64,000 nt of DNA from Cyanobium gracile_A (GCF_034931305.1 NZ_JAYGHY010000003.1:53821-117820), one strand, 5' to 3'. Shown: positions 43,866 to 52,058, counted from the stretch's first letter. Program-made: numbers and translations. The notes: generated by a model from the letters alone, not told the origin.

Positions 43866-44296
43866 GCCTCGGCGGCGGCAGGTTCGGCGTCGACGGCTGC
43901 GGCCGCTTCGGCGGCGGCGGCAGCCTCAGCTGCCTCTTTGGCGGCGGCTTCCTTGGCAGCCTCGGCGGCGGCGGCCGCCTCCTTGACCGCGGCGGCAGCG
44001 GCGGCATCACGGGCGGCGGCCTGCTGGAGCTTGCCGACGGTTTCGGCCGGGCGGGTGGTCTTCTCGATCAGGCCGCCCTTCTCGAGAAGGCTGCGCACGG
44101 TGTCGGTGGGCTGGGCTCCCTGGCCCAGGCGGACCCGGATGGCCTCGGCGTCGAGGCGGGTTTCCTTGGTGCGGGGGTTGTAGAAGCCCAGTTCCTCGAG
44201 CGGACGGCCATCGCGGCGGGAGGTGCTGTTGGTGGCCACGAGACGGAAACTCGCTTCCCGTTTCTTGCCGAACCGCTTCAGCCGGAGCTTGATCAT
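43862..44296 (-). CDS. rpsP: 30S ribosomal protein S16 with Ala-rich tail
   Basis: Ribosomal protein bS16. Residues 1-80 are the standard domain: MIKLRLKRFGKKREASFRLVA, SRRDGRPLEELGFYNPRTKET and a helix ending DTVRSLLEKGGL. The start is ATG 44296; an upstream frame adds eight codons that are not conserved. Residues from about 87 to 144 are an Ala/Glu/Lys repeat (AAAKEAAEAAAAAEAAAAV) likely to form a single helix or coil. Long S16 tails are known in picocyanobacteria, so the tail is probably lineage-specific rather than an error. The stop overlaps the probable phoH CTG start. Confidence 0.96.
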   Translation of the reverse strand: MIKLRLKRFGKKREASFRLVATNSTSRRDGRPLEELGFYNPRTKETRLDAEAIRVRLGQGAQPTDTVRSLLEKGGLIEKTTRPAETVGKLQQAAARDAAAAAAVKEAAAAAEAAKEAAAKEAAEAAAAAEAAAAVDAEPAAAEA

Positions 44297-44399
44297 CGGG
44301 GAAAACCAGCTTGAGAACACAGCCCAACATCCTACAGGCCACCCTTCCCTTACTGGTCAGCCCGCCGCACTGGGCCAGGAGCCTGCTGCGGCGGGGCAA

Positions 44400-44439
44400 G
44401 CGTCAACGGAGACCGGCTGCTGCTGGTCTCCGTTGACGC
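44400..44439. repeat. Perfect 15-bp inverted repeat in a divergent gap
   Basis: Bases 44400-44414 and 44425-44439 are exact reverse complements around a 10-nt spacer. The element lies between the divergent starts of rpsP (44296) and the sulfotransferase (44553). Neither strand has a T-run after the stem, so a simple intrinsic terminator is not evident. It could be a relic terminator of an ancestral ffh-rpsP transcript, an RNA hairpin in a leader, or a protein-binding site. Confidence 0.8.
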
Positions 44440-44552
44440 CCCTTCCAGGATCCCTTTGAGGACGAACGGACGAAGTCTGTGCAAGACGTTCGGATTGAGC
44501 GCTCATTAGGCAGCGTTATCAACGCAATCTGCCGCGTGATAAGATGTAAAGG

Positions 44553-45323
44553 ATGAATCAGTTCATTGAATTGATGATGTTCTCCAGGGTGAGGGGGCGC
44601 CTGAAGCCAATAGCTGAACGCCTCCGGTACGAGCTAATCTACGGCCGTGAATGTTGCCGGGCATTCCGAAAAATTCCTAATCTCTATCTGATCCCTGAGT
44701 CCAAGGCCCTGTTCGTTCACCTTCCGAAGGTCGCAGGTACATCGATCGGATCTTCCAGCCTTTTTGACCAAGCCCGCCAGGTCAGCGGCCGTCGCCCTTC
44801 GGGGCATCTGCCCCTGCATGAGGCCAGAGTTGTTCTGGGGGATTCGTTCATGCGGAAAATCAAGGTCTTTACGTTTGTCCGAAACCCAGGCTCCCGCTTT
44901 ATTTCTGCCTATCGCTATATTCTTGCTGGGGGTAACCATAGTGGTGACAGGATCATTGCTGATCACATCAAGGCCAACTATCAAGGCATTGAAGATTTCC
45001 TCGAAAGGTTCCAGACAGATTCCTTCCTTTCCCAATGCCCCCATTTTCGACCGATGTGGACCTTCCTTGGGGCGACAGAATCCGATGCTGAAGCTGCCGT
45101 CAATCGCCTGATATTTCTCGGTCGTTTCGAGACCTTGGGGGAGGATTGGGCCCACCTGACTAAGGTGCTAGGGAAGCCTGCTGCTGCGTTGCCAAAAGCA
45201 AATATCACCAAGTCTTCCCTCCCACGGCTGAACGTTGAGGTGGCTGATCTTGAGAATAGTCCAAGTTTTGTCCATTGTTATAGGCACGACTATCGCCTAT
45301 TTGGTTATTCATTGCCTCATTAA
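44553..45323 (+). CDS. PAPS-dependent sulfotransferase
   Basis: A 256-residue sulfotransferase of the Sulfotransfer_2 type, related to carbohydrate sulfotransferases. FVHLPKVAGTSI (54-65) matches the 5'-phosphosulfate-binding loop, and FTFVRNPGSRFISAYRY (107-123) the 3'-phosphate-binding segment; FLGRFETLGEDWAHL and CYRHDYRLFGY are C-terminal family features. It should transfer sulfate from PAPS to a sugar hydroxyl. Base composition is lower in GC than the flanking housekeeping genes, and it sits on the opposite strand between ffh and rpsP. ATG 44553 is preceded by an AAAGG-like ribosome site. Sulfation of the surface glycan is the natural inference. Confidence 0.88.
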   Translation: MNQFIELMMFSRVRGRLKPIAERLRYELIYGRECCRAFRKIPNLYLIPESKALFVHLPKVAGTSIGSSSLFDQARQVSGRRPSGHLPLHEARVVLGDSFMRKIKVFTFVRNPGSRFISAYRYILAGGNHSGDRIIADHIKANYQGIEDFLERFQTDSFLSQCPHFRPMWTFLGATESDAEAAVNRLIFLGRFETLGEDWAHLTKVLGKPAAALPKANITKSSLPRLNVEVADLENSPSFVHCYRHDYRLFGYSLPH

Positions 45324-45370
45324 TCAGGGCATGATCCGCAGAAGGGCTTAGGGCTTTTGCCCGCGCAAGT

Positions 45371-46849
45371 TCAGAGCTGGCCAAATCCCTTGCGCTTCTT
45401 GGCCGGCTTGGGGGGTTTGCGGGGCTGGCCGCCGCCGCGGCCACCGGGGCCGCCCATGCCCGGCATGCCGCCCATTCCGGGCATGCCGCCACCCATGCCG
45501 GGAAAGCCGCCCATGCCCGGCATCCCGGGCATCCCGGGCATCCCCGGCATTCCTCCGCGGGTCATCTGCTGCATGAAGCCGCGCATCTTCTGGAAGTCAG
45601 CGAGCACCTTGTCCACATCCGCCGGGGTGTGGCCGCTGCCGGCGGCGATGCGGCGACGGCGGGAGGGCTGGGCGGCGAGCAGTTCGGGCTGGCGGCGTTC
45701 GGCCTCGGTCATCGAGCCGATCATGGCCTCGATGCGCTTCAGCTGGCTCTCCCCCTGGCGGAGCATGCCGTCATCGATCTTGTTCATGCCGGGGATCAGC
45801 TTCATCAGCCCGCCGAGGGAGCCCATGCGCTTGATCAGGCGCATCTGCTGCACGAAATCGGAGAAATCGAAGCTGGCTTCCTGCAGCTTGCGCTGCATCT
45901 TCTCCACGTCGGCCAGCTCCACTTCCTTGGTGGCCTTCTCCACCAGGGTCAGCACATCGCCCATGCCCAGGATCCGGCTGGCCATCCGTTCGGGGTGGAA
46001 CGGCTGCAGGGCCTCCACCTTCTCGCCGGTGCCGATGAACTTGATCGGGGCGCCGCTCACCTTGCGGATCGAGAGCGCCGCCCCGCCGCGGGAATCGCCG
46101 TCCAGCTTGGTGAGCACGGCGCCGGTGATGCCCACCTGCTCGTGGAAGGCCCTGGTCAGATCGGCCGCCTCCTGGCCGATCATGGAATCCACCACCAGCA
46201 GCACCTCATCCGGTGCCGCGGCTTCCCGGATCCGGACCATCTCCTCCATCATCGAGGCGTCGATCTGGAGCCGGCCGGCGGTGTCGACCAGCACGGTGTC
46301 GAAGCCCTCGTCCCGTCCCTTGGCCACGCCGGCCGCAGCGATCGCTTCCGGGGCGGCGTCGCTGCCGAGGCTGAACACCTCAACGCCGATCTGGCGGCCC
46401 AGGGTCTGGAGCTGGTCGATGGCGGCCGGCCGGTAGACGTCGGCGGCCACCAGCAGGGCACGCCGCCCCTGCTCCTTCAGGTGCAGGCCCAGCTTGGCAG
46501 TGGCGGTGGTCTTGCCGGCCCCCTGCAGGCCGGCCATCAGGATCACGGTGGGCCCTTCCGCGGCCCGGGCCAGGGGGGCATTGGCGCCGCCCATGGTCTC
46601 GACGAGCTGCTCGTGCACCAGCCGGATGAACTGCTGGTCCGGGCTCACCCCACGCACCACCTCGGCGCCCACCGCCTTGCGCCGCACCTCCTCGATGAAC
46701 TCCTTCACCACCGGCAGGCTGACGTCGGCCTCCAGCAGGGCCCGCCTCACATCGCGGAGGGCGCCATCGACGTTCGTCTCCGAGATGGCCGCCTGGCCCC
46801 GCAGCCCTTTGACCGCGTCTTCAAAGCGCTGGGAGAGTTCGTCGAACAT
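45371..46849 (-). CDS. ffh: Signal recognition particle protein Ffh
   Basis: SRP54 GTPase, 492 aa, which binds 4.5S RNA and delivers ribosome-nascent-chain complexes to the membrane. The N domain starts MFDELSQRFEDAVKGLRG; the G domain has GLQGAGKTTATAKL near 105, DVYRPAAIDQLQTLG, VLVDTAGRLQ and TKLDGDSRGGAALSI; the M domain follows (IPGMNKIDDGML, GSGHTPADVDKVLADF). The C-terminus carries a run of Gly-Met-Pro repeats, then a basic KKRKGFGQL end. The ATG shares one base with the ftn2 stop (TGATG), so the two are coupled. A longer upstream frame lies inside ftn2 and is rejected. Confidence 0.97.
   Translation of the reverse strand: MFDELSQRFEDAVKGLRGQAAISETNVDGALRDVRRALLEADVSLPVVKEFIEEVRRKAVGAEVVRGVSPDQQFIRLVHEQLVETMGGANAPLARAAEGPTVILMAGLQGAGKTTATAKLGLHLKEQGRRALLVAADVYRPAAIDQLQTLGRQIGVEVFSLGSDAAPEAIAAAGVAKGRDEGFDTVLVDTAGRLQIDASMMEEMVRIREAAAPDEVLLVVDSMIGQEAADLTRAFHEQVGITGAVLTKLDGDSRGGAALSIRKVSGAPIKFIGTGEKVEALQPFHPERMASRILGMGDVLTLVEKATKEVELADVEKMQRKLQEASFDFSDFVQQMRLIKRMGSLGGLMKLIPGMNKIDDGMLRQGESQLKRIEAMIGSMTEAERRQPELLAAQPSRRRRIAAGSGHTPADVDKVLADFQKMRGFMQQMTRGGMPGMPGMPGMPGMGGFPGMGGGMPGMGGMPGMGGPGGRGGGQPRKPPKPAKKRKGFGQL
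45510..45552. repeat. Tandem 9-bp repeats within ffh
   Basis: Short direct repeats of the form CCCGGGCAT, partly degenerate, encode consecutive Gly-Met-Pro units in the C-terminal tail of Ffh. Such a tract can expand or contract in whole codons by slippage without breaking the frame. Confidence 0.75.
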
Positions 46850-48819
46850 CAGTTGAGGGATTGGGTGGCCACCAGGCGCCAGCTGTCGCCGTCGCGTCCG
46901 AATACATAACCATTGCGCAGCTCCATCGGCGCCGTGGTCTCCAGCACCGTCCCGTTGGCATCGAGGCGCCGGTCGCTGTAGCGCAGACGAGCGACGGCGA
47001 CGATGCGCCTGGGGCCATTTTCCGACAGGCTGAGATCGATGATCTGAACGTCCAGTTGCTGGGTCTGTCCCCGGGCGAGATCGCCGCGGCGCTCCCTGGC
47101 GAGCAGGGCCATCGGCCCTTCCCGGGCGATGCGATCGAGGTCCCGAGGCGTCGGCTCGCCCGCCAGCACGCCGCTCTTGACCGTCAGCCAGTTCTCCAGC
47201 AGGCGGCGCACCTGGGCCGCATCGGGACGACTCGCGGTGAGTGGGGTGATGCGCAGCCCGGCCACAGGCCTCGGGGTGGGCTTCGGAGCGGGAGCCGGGG
47301 CGGTGACCGGCGGTACTGGCGCCGGCGACGGTGGGGGCGAGCTCTGACGCTGGCGCAGCACCCAGGCCGCAGCCAGCACCAGCAGCAGGGCGGCGCCGCT
47401 TCCCAGCAGCCAGGGCCGCGGGGGCCATGGCCAGCGCAGGGGGACGTCGTCATCGAGCTCCCCGTCGTCCTCAGGGTCCGTTGCCCCGTCGGCCTCCGGG
47501 AGTGGGGCGAAGCTGCCAGCGCTGCTCCCATCCAGGGTCAGGGGCACAGGGGGCGGCAGTGTTCCCAGGCCGAGGTCGTCGTAGGGGGGAAAGGCTGAGC
47601 CTGGGGCAGGCTCTTCGGCTGCCGGGGCGGCGAGATAGGCGCGACCTCGGCGTTGGTCCTCCCGCTCGACGTAGGCCACCACATCCCGGTCGCTGAAGTA
47701 GGCCACCAGATCGGGCTCCGCTTCCAGATCCCGGTAGCCCGGCAGCACATCCCGCACCAGCCAGTCGCTGCAGTAGGCGCAGAGCTGACCCAGGGGGTCG
47801 GCACTCTTGCCGGCGGCCCAGTCCTTCAGCTCCTGGCTGGCGCCCCGGTCGAAGCAGGTCCGTGCCGTGTCGGCCTCCCCCAGCAGCAGATGCAGATTGG
47901 CCAGCAGCGGTTCGATCCCCTCCCGGCCGCTGCGCTGCAGGCGGTGTCTGGCTTCGGCAATGCGCTCGGGTTTGCGCTGGGCGAACCCGGAGGCGGTCAG
48001 GGCGATGGTGGCCAGGAAGTCGGCGGCGTCGGAGCCGGTGGCTGCCCAACGGCTGAACAGATCCACCTGCTCCTGGACGGTGAGGAAGGCGCGGATCTGG
48101 TGGAAGAAGGGCTGGAAGTCCTGGCTGGGGAACTGGGCATCGCCATCGCCCTCAAGACCCCCGCGCCGCTGCACCAGTTCCTCGAGCAGCTCCAGGCCCT
48201 CCTGTCGCTCGACACCGGCGACCAGATCCCGGCTCAGCAGGTCGAGCACCCGGTAGGGCGTGAGGTGTTCCAGCTGGGAGTGCATGGTTTCCCTGAGGTC
48301 GGGTTGCCTGCCGAGGCGTTGCAGCAGTTGCAGACCTTGCTGCAGGGTGCGGGCAGCGGCTTCGAAGCGGCGCTGCTCCTCCAGTTCGCTGGCGGCTGCG
48401 AGGCAGGCCAACCCCGCCAGCAGGGTGAGATCGGCTTCGCGGCCACTGCCGAGGGTGGGCGACTGGGGGGGGTGCAGCGAGCGGCTGGCCAACTCGAAGG
48501 CCTCCAGGGGCTGGCCCCCCTCCATCAGCAGCACCAGCCCACCCACCTGACGGGCGCTGGCGATCTCCAGGGCCGGCTGGAGGCTGCCGTCGCTGCCGGC
48601 CAGACTTGTCAGCTCCGCTTCGTAGGCGGCGCGCCGATCGGCATCGCAAAGCAAGTCGGCGCTCGCCCTGAGCAGCTCCGCCCGTGTCTGCAGGGTTTCG
48701 GCGGTGAACCCTGCGTGGGGCGGACGGTCCAGGCGCGACTGGAGGGTGCGCAGGACCCCCTGGGCATCGGCGGACGGAGGCACGCCCAGCAAGCGGAAAT
48801 GATCGATCGGCAGGTCCAA
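46849..48819 (-). CDS. ftn2: Cell division protein Ftn2 (ZipN/ARC6 homologue)
   Basis: Cyanobacterial FtsZ-tethering division protein, 656 aa. It starts with the atypical J-like domain (LPIDHFRLLGVPPSADAQGVLRTL), has a long helical mid-region, one transmembrane segment near 468-487 (WLLGSGAALLLVLAAAWVLRQ) after an acidic linker, a Pro-rich spacer, and ends with the IMS/DUF4101 domain (VRRLLENWLTVKSGVLAGEP, VARLRYSDRRLDANG, ATQSLN). The only reasonable start is TTG 48819; no ATG precedes the conserved domain in frame. It lies upstream of ffh and shares one base with its start. Divergent from pdhA. Confidence 0.93.
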   Translation of the reverse strand: MDLPIDHFRLLGVPPSADAQGVLRTLQSRLDRPPHAGFTAETLQTRAELLRASADLLCDADRRAAYEAELTSLAGSDGSLQPALEIASARQVGGLVLLMEGGQPLEAFELASRSLHPPQSPTLGSGREADLTLLAGLACLAAASELEEQRRFEAAARTLQQGLQLLQRLGRQPDLRETMHSQLEHLTPYRVLDLLSRDLVAGVERQEGLELLEELVQRRGGLEGDGDAQFPSQDFQPFFHQIRAFLTVQEQVDLFSRWAATGSDAADFLATIALTASGFAQRKPERIAEARHRLQRSGREGIEPLLANLHLLLGEADTARTCFDRGASQELKDWAAGKSADPLGQLCAYCSDWLVRDVLPGYRDLEAEPDLVAYFSDRDVVAYVEREDQRRGRAYLAAPAAEEPAPGSAFPPYDDLGLGTLPPPVPLTLDGSSAGSFAPLPEADGATDPEDDGELDDDVPLRWPWPPRPWLLGSGAALLLVLAAAWVLRQRQSSPPPSPAPVPPVTAPAPAPKPTPRPVAGLRITPLTASRPDAAQVRRLLENWLTVKSGVLAGEPTPRDLDRIAREGPMALLARERRGDLARGQTQQLDVQIIDLSLSENGPRRIVAVARLRYSDRRLDANGTVLETTAPMELRNGYVFGRDGDSWRLVATQSLN

Positions 48820-48927
48820 TCCGATGGTGACGCTGGGGCGCGACTGTAGTCAGAGGCAGTGGTTTTGACTGTCACCAGGGAACGGACCCCGTACAGTCGG
48901 GGCCACGAATCGCATCGCCTTCCTGCC

Positions 48928-50037
48928 ATGACTCAGGAATTGACCGCGGCGCGGGCAGCCCAGCCCGCCAGCCCTGGGGCCGCCGCGTCTTCTGAGGAGG
49001 CCGGCAGCCATGCGGTGCGCTTGGAGGGTCTGTATCCGGCGGAGCGGGCCAGCATCAGCCGGGACGAGGGTCTGATGCTCTACCGGGACATGACCCTGGG
49101 GCGCCGCTTCGAGGACAAGTGCGCCGAGATGTACTACCGGGGCAAGATGTTCGGCTTCGTGCATCTGTACAACGGTCAGGAAGCCGTCTCCACCGGGGTG
49201 ATCCGGGCGATGCGGCTGCAGCACGACTGGTTCTGCAGCACTTATCGCGACCACGTGCATGCCCTGAGCTGCGGAGTGCCGGCCCGCGAGGTGATGAGTG
49301 AGCTGTTTGGCAAAGCCACGGGCTGCAGCAAGGGTCGTGGGGGGTCGATGCACCTGTTCTCGAGGGAGCACCATCTGCTCGGTGGCTATGCCTTCATCGG
49401 CGAGGGCATCCCGGTAGCCCTGGGAGCGGCCTTCACCAGCCGCTACAAGCGTGACGCCCTCGGCCAGGCCGACAGCGATGCCGTCACGGCCGCCTTCTTC
49501 GGGGATGGCACCTGCAACATCGGCCAGTTCTATGAGTGCCTGAACATGGCCTCGCTCTGGAAGCTGCCGATCCTGTTCGTGGTCGAGAACAACCGCTGGG
49601 CCATCGGCATGGACCACAACCGGGCCACCAGCGAGCCGGAAATCTGGCGCAAGGCGGCGGGCTTCGGCATGGTCGGCGAAGAAGTTGATGGGATGGATGT
49701 GCTGGCCGTGAGGGCCGCGGCCCAGCGGGCCGTTGAGCGGGCCAGGGCTGGCGAAGGCCCCACGCTGCTGGAATGCCTCACCTACCGGTTCCGTGGCCAT
49801 TCCCTGGCGGATCCCGATGAGCTCCGTGAAGCGGCAGAGAAGGAGTTCTGGGCCAAGCGCGATCCCATCAAGCAACTGGCGCTGCGCCTGACGGACATGG
49901 GCCTGGCCACGCCCGAGGAGCTCAAGGCGATCGAGAAAGAGATCGATGCCGAAGTGGCCGATTGTGTGGAGTTCGCCCTGGCGGCGCCCGAGCCCGATGG
50001 CAGCGAACTCACCCGCTACATCTGGGCCGACGACTGA
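48928..50037 (+). CDS. pdhA: Pyruvate dehydrogenase E1 component, alpha subunit
   Basis: Thiamine-diphosphate enzyme subunit (369 aa) that, with the E1 beta subunit, decarboxylates pyruvate for acetyl-CoA formation. LMLYRDMTLGRRFEDKCAEMYYRGK, FCSTYRDHVHALSCGVP and GRGGSMHLFS are typical; the TPP motif runs from FFGDGTCNIGQFYE (GDG at about 192) to VVENNRWAIG. TYRFRGHSLADPDELR is the regulatory-loop-like segment conserved in this subunit. ATG 48928 is used; a GTG at 48859 would add 23 unconserved residues. It is transcribed away from ftn2. Confidence 0.96.
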   Translation: MTQELTAARAAQPASPGAAASSEEAGSHAVRLEGLYPAERASISRDEGLMLYRDMTLGRRFEDKCAEMYYRGKMFGFVHLYNGQEAVSTGVIRAMRLQHDWFCSTYRDHVHALSCGVPAREVMSELFGKATGCSKGRGGSMHLFSREHHLLGGYAFIGEGIPVALGAAFTSRYKRDALGQADSDAVTAAFFGDGTCNIGQFYECLNMASLWKLPILFVVENNRWAIGMDHNRATSEPEIWRKAAGFGMVGEEVDGMDVLAVRAAAQRAVERARAGEGPTLLECLTYRFRGHSLADPDELREAAEKEFWAKRDPIKQLALRLTDMGLATPEELKAIEKEIDAEVADCVEFALAAPEPDGSELTRYIWADD

Positions 50038-50046
50038 ATCCGTTCA

Positions 50047-50088
50047 GGGGCATTGATTTCTCCTCATTTCTCTCCTGTCCAATGCCCC
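50047..50088 (+). repeat. Nine-bp inverted repeat after pdhA
   Basis: GGGGCATTG at 50047-50055 is exactly complementary to CAATGCCCC at 50080-50088, with a 24-nt pyrimidine-rich loop. It begins 9 nt after the pdhA stop and ends 16 nt before the next ATG on the same strand. No T-run follows, so it may stabilise the pdhA 3' end or weaken read-through rather than act as a classical terminator. Confidence 0.65.
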
Positions 50089-50104
50089 GAAGTCTCCAGG
50101 TCTG

Positions 50105-50983
50105 ATGACCAAGCGTGTCCTTGTCACCTTCACCGACAGCCGCATGAAGCTGGCGCGGCGCCGCTTATGCAGACAGGCGAAGGAGATGCAGGTCTACACA
50201 GATATCGTTGGGGCTTCGGAGCTGGATCTCAGCCCTGAATTCCGGCAGCGGTTCAAGGACTATCTGACACCCGAGCATCGTGGCTTCGGCTATTACGCCT
50301 GGAAGCCCCAGATCGTGCTGCAGACCCTCGAGCGCCTCCAGGACGGCGACCAGGTGCACTGGATCGATTCGGGTTGTCACCTCAATCCCGCCGGACGGGA
50401 GCGGCTCCAGGAGCTGTTCGCCATGACGGTGGAAGCGCCTTCGGGTGTGCAGGGTTTTGAATGCCTGCCGCCGAATGGATCCTTGGTGTACAAGGAGCGG
50501 CAGTTCCCCGATCAGGGGGAGAGCCACTGGACCAAAGGTGACCTGCTGGATCAGCTGGGCGTTCGGGGCCGGCCGGACATCACCACCACCCAGCAGCTGG
50601 GGGCCACGACCTTCTTCGTGCGTAAATGCCCTGCCTCCATGGACTTCATGCGCCACTGGATCCGGGTGTTCAGCGAAGATTTTTCCATGATCGATGATTC
50701 ACCCTCGCTGTCTCCCAACCTGGAGGGCTTCATCGAGCATCGCCATGATCAATCCATTTATTCGATCCTTGGCAAGTTGCTGCCGATCTCGACGATCTCC
50801 GTGTTCGAATTCTGGTTCCCGCGGACCGACAACTGCTGGCTGCCGGACTGGGAAATGGTTGGCGATTCTCCAATCCAAATCCGCCGTGATCGCGGCCTCA
50901 AGGGAGAGAGTCGCCTGAAGATCGCCACGCTCCAGGCCAAGGGCAGGCTCAAGCGACTCCTGCACGGGTGGCGTCCCCACTGA
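50105..50983 (+). CDS. Conserved protein, putative GT-A-like sugar transferase
   Basis: A 292-residue protein I do not recognise by name. The segment RGFGYYAWKPQIVLQTLERL followed by DGDQVHWIDSGCHLNP resembles proteins in polysaccharide loci in which an aromatic-rich GFGYxxWKP block precedes a DxD-like acidic motif, here IDSG. TTFFVRKCPASMDFMRHWI and HRHDQSIYSILGKLLP would form the second half of a small GT-A domain. There is no membrane segment or signal peptide. It stands alone between pdhA and the sigma factor gene, converging on the latter with a 12-nt gap. Glycosyl transfer is an inference from pattern only. Confidence 0.6.
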   Translation: MTKRVLVTFTDSRMKLARRRLCRQAKEMQVYTDIVGASELDLSPEFRQRFKDYLTPEHRGFGYYAWKPQIVLQTLERLQDGDQVHWIDSGCHLNPAGRERLQELFAMTVEAPSGVQGFECLPPNGSLVYKERQFPDQGESHWTKGDLLDQLGVRGRPDITTTQQLGATTFFVRKCPASMDFMRHWIRVFSEDFSMIDDSPSLSPNLEGFIEHRHDQSIYSILGKLLPISTISVFEFWFPRTDNCWLPDWEMVGDSPIQIRRDRGLKGESRLKIATLQAKGRLKRLLHGWRPH

Positions 50984-50995
50984 AGCCCTGGACGA

Positions 50996-51973
50996 TCAGG
51001 ACAGAGGGGTGGAGCGGGTGGACAGGCTGCGCAGTTTGCGCAGGGCCTTGAGTTCGATCTGGCGGACCCTTTCACGCGACACATCCAGTTGTCGGCCGAT
51101 CTCGGCCAGGGTGTGGCGCTCCATGCCGTTGAGACCGAAGCGCAGGGCAAGAACGTCCTTTTCCTGGGAGGAGAGGTGGCCCATCAATTCGGCCAGCTGT
51201 TCCTGATGCATGCCCCGTTCGATGCGGTCAAGGGGTTCCTCGGCGGAGCCATCGGCGATCAGATCACCCAGAAAGCTGCGGCCATCCTCGGCATGAATGG
51301 GGGCATCCAGGCTGGAAATGGTGAGGGCCTGCCGCAGCAGGGAGTCGAGCTCCTCAACGGGAATGGCCATCGCTTCGGAGATTTCGCGACGGCTCGGCAT
51401 CGCGCCGAGCTTGTGGGCCAGCTCAAGGCTGACCTTGCGGATCGTGGTGAGCCGCTCGCTCAGGTGCACCGGCAACCGGATGGCCCGGGACTGGCAGGCG
51501 ATGGCCCGCGTCATGCTCTGACGGATCCACCAGAAGGCATAGGTGGAGAACTTGTAGCCGCGGGTGGGGTCGAACTTTTCGACGGCGCGCTCCAGACCGA
51601 GGGAGCCCTCCTGAATCAGATCCAGCAGCTCCAGGCCCTTGCCTTGATACTTCTTCGCCACGCTCACCACCAGCCGAAGATTGGCGCGCATCATCCGCTC
51701 CTTGGAGCGCCGACCGATCTTGATCGTCTTGTTCTCCTGAACGGAGTAGCCGCTTTTGGACTCTTCCACCAGATGCATCATCGCCTGCACCTGATTACCG
51801 AGCTCGATCTCTTCGGCTGGGGTGAGCAGCGGCTCTCTGCCGATCGAGGTGAGATACCAGGTGATGGAATCACTCCCTCTGCGGCTGGAGCCCTCCCTTC
51901 TCGTTGCGACGGCAGAGGCGGTCATAGGAGGGGGGCGAAGTGGCGCCATGGATTGAGATATCGAATTATCCAC
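50996..51973 (-). CDS. Group 2 RNA polymerase sigma-70 factor
   Basis: A 325-residue sigma factor of the RpoD-like, non-essential group 2 type, several of which occur in each cyanobacterium. Region 1.2 (ITWYLTSIGREPLLTPAEEIEL), region 2 (LRLVVSVAKKYQGKGLELLDLIQEG, EKFDPTRGYKFSTYAFWWIRQSM), region 3 and region 4 (VLALRFGLNGMERHTLAEIG, LDVSRERVRQIELKAL) are complete; the large primary-sigma region 1.1 is absent. The first start is GTG 51973, with an ATG at 51949 also possible; both lie ahead of region 1.2. A 13-bp palindrome lies just upstream. I cannot tell which sig paralogue it is. Confidence 0.93.
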   Translation of the reverse strand: MDNSISQSMAPLRPPPMTASAVATRREGSSRRGSDSITWYLTSIGREPLLTPAEEIELGNQVQAMMHLVEESKSGYSVQENKTIKIGRRSKERMMRANLRLVVSVAKKYQGKGLELLDLIQEGSLGLERAVEKFDPTRGYKFSTYAFWWIRQSMTRAIACQSRAIRLPVHLSERLTTIRKVSLELAHKLGAMPSRREISEAMAIPVEELDSLLRQALTISSLDAPIHAEDGRSFLGDLIADGSAEEPLDRIERGMHQEQLAELMGHLSSQEKDVLALRFGLNGMERHTLAEIGRQLDVSRERVRQIELKALRKLRSLSTRSTPLS

Positions 51974-51986
51974 CCACTGGGATGGT

Positions 51987-51999
51987 CAGACAGTGTCTG
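51987..51999. promoter_or_regulatory. 13-bp palindrome upstream of the sigma factor start
   Basis: CAGACA-G-TGTCTG is a perfect inverted repeat with a single central base, located 13 nt before the GTG start. It could be an operator half-site pair or a short leader hairpin. The sequence matches no site I can name with confidence. Confidence 0.45.
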
Positions 52000-52035
52000 G
52001 AATGACTTTTAAGCCTTTGCCTGCGAAACCACACA

Positions 52036-52058
52036 CAATCGCTTTTCTTTAGCGATTG
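52036..52058. repeat. Eight-bp hairpin between nnr and the sigma factor gene
   Basis: CAATCGCT and AGCGATTG flank a 7-nt loop in an AT-richer gap downstream of the nnr stop. On the minus strand no proper T-run follows, so it would be a weak terminator at best. It may instead belong to the leader of the sigma factor gene. Confidence 0.5.

Noticed and set aside
44400..44439. Intrinsic terminator for rpsP or the sulfotransferase
   Set aside because: The stem is perfect but no T-run follows on either strand, and it lies upstream of both genes.
45455..45560. CRISPR-like repeats
   Set aside because: The repeats are contiguous 9-bp units coding for Gly-Met-Pro in ffh, with no spacers.
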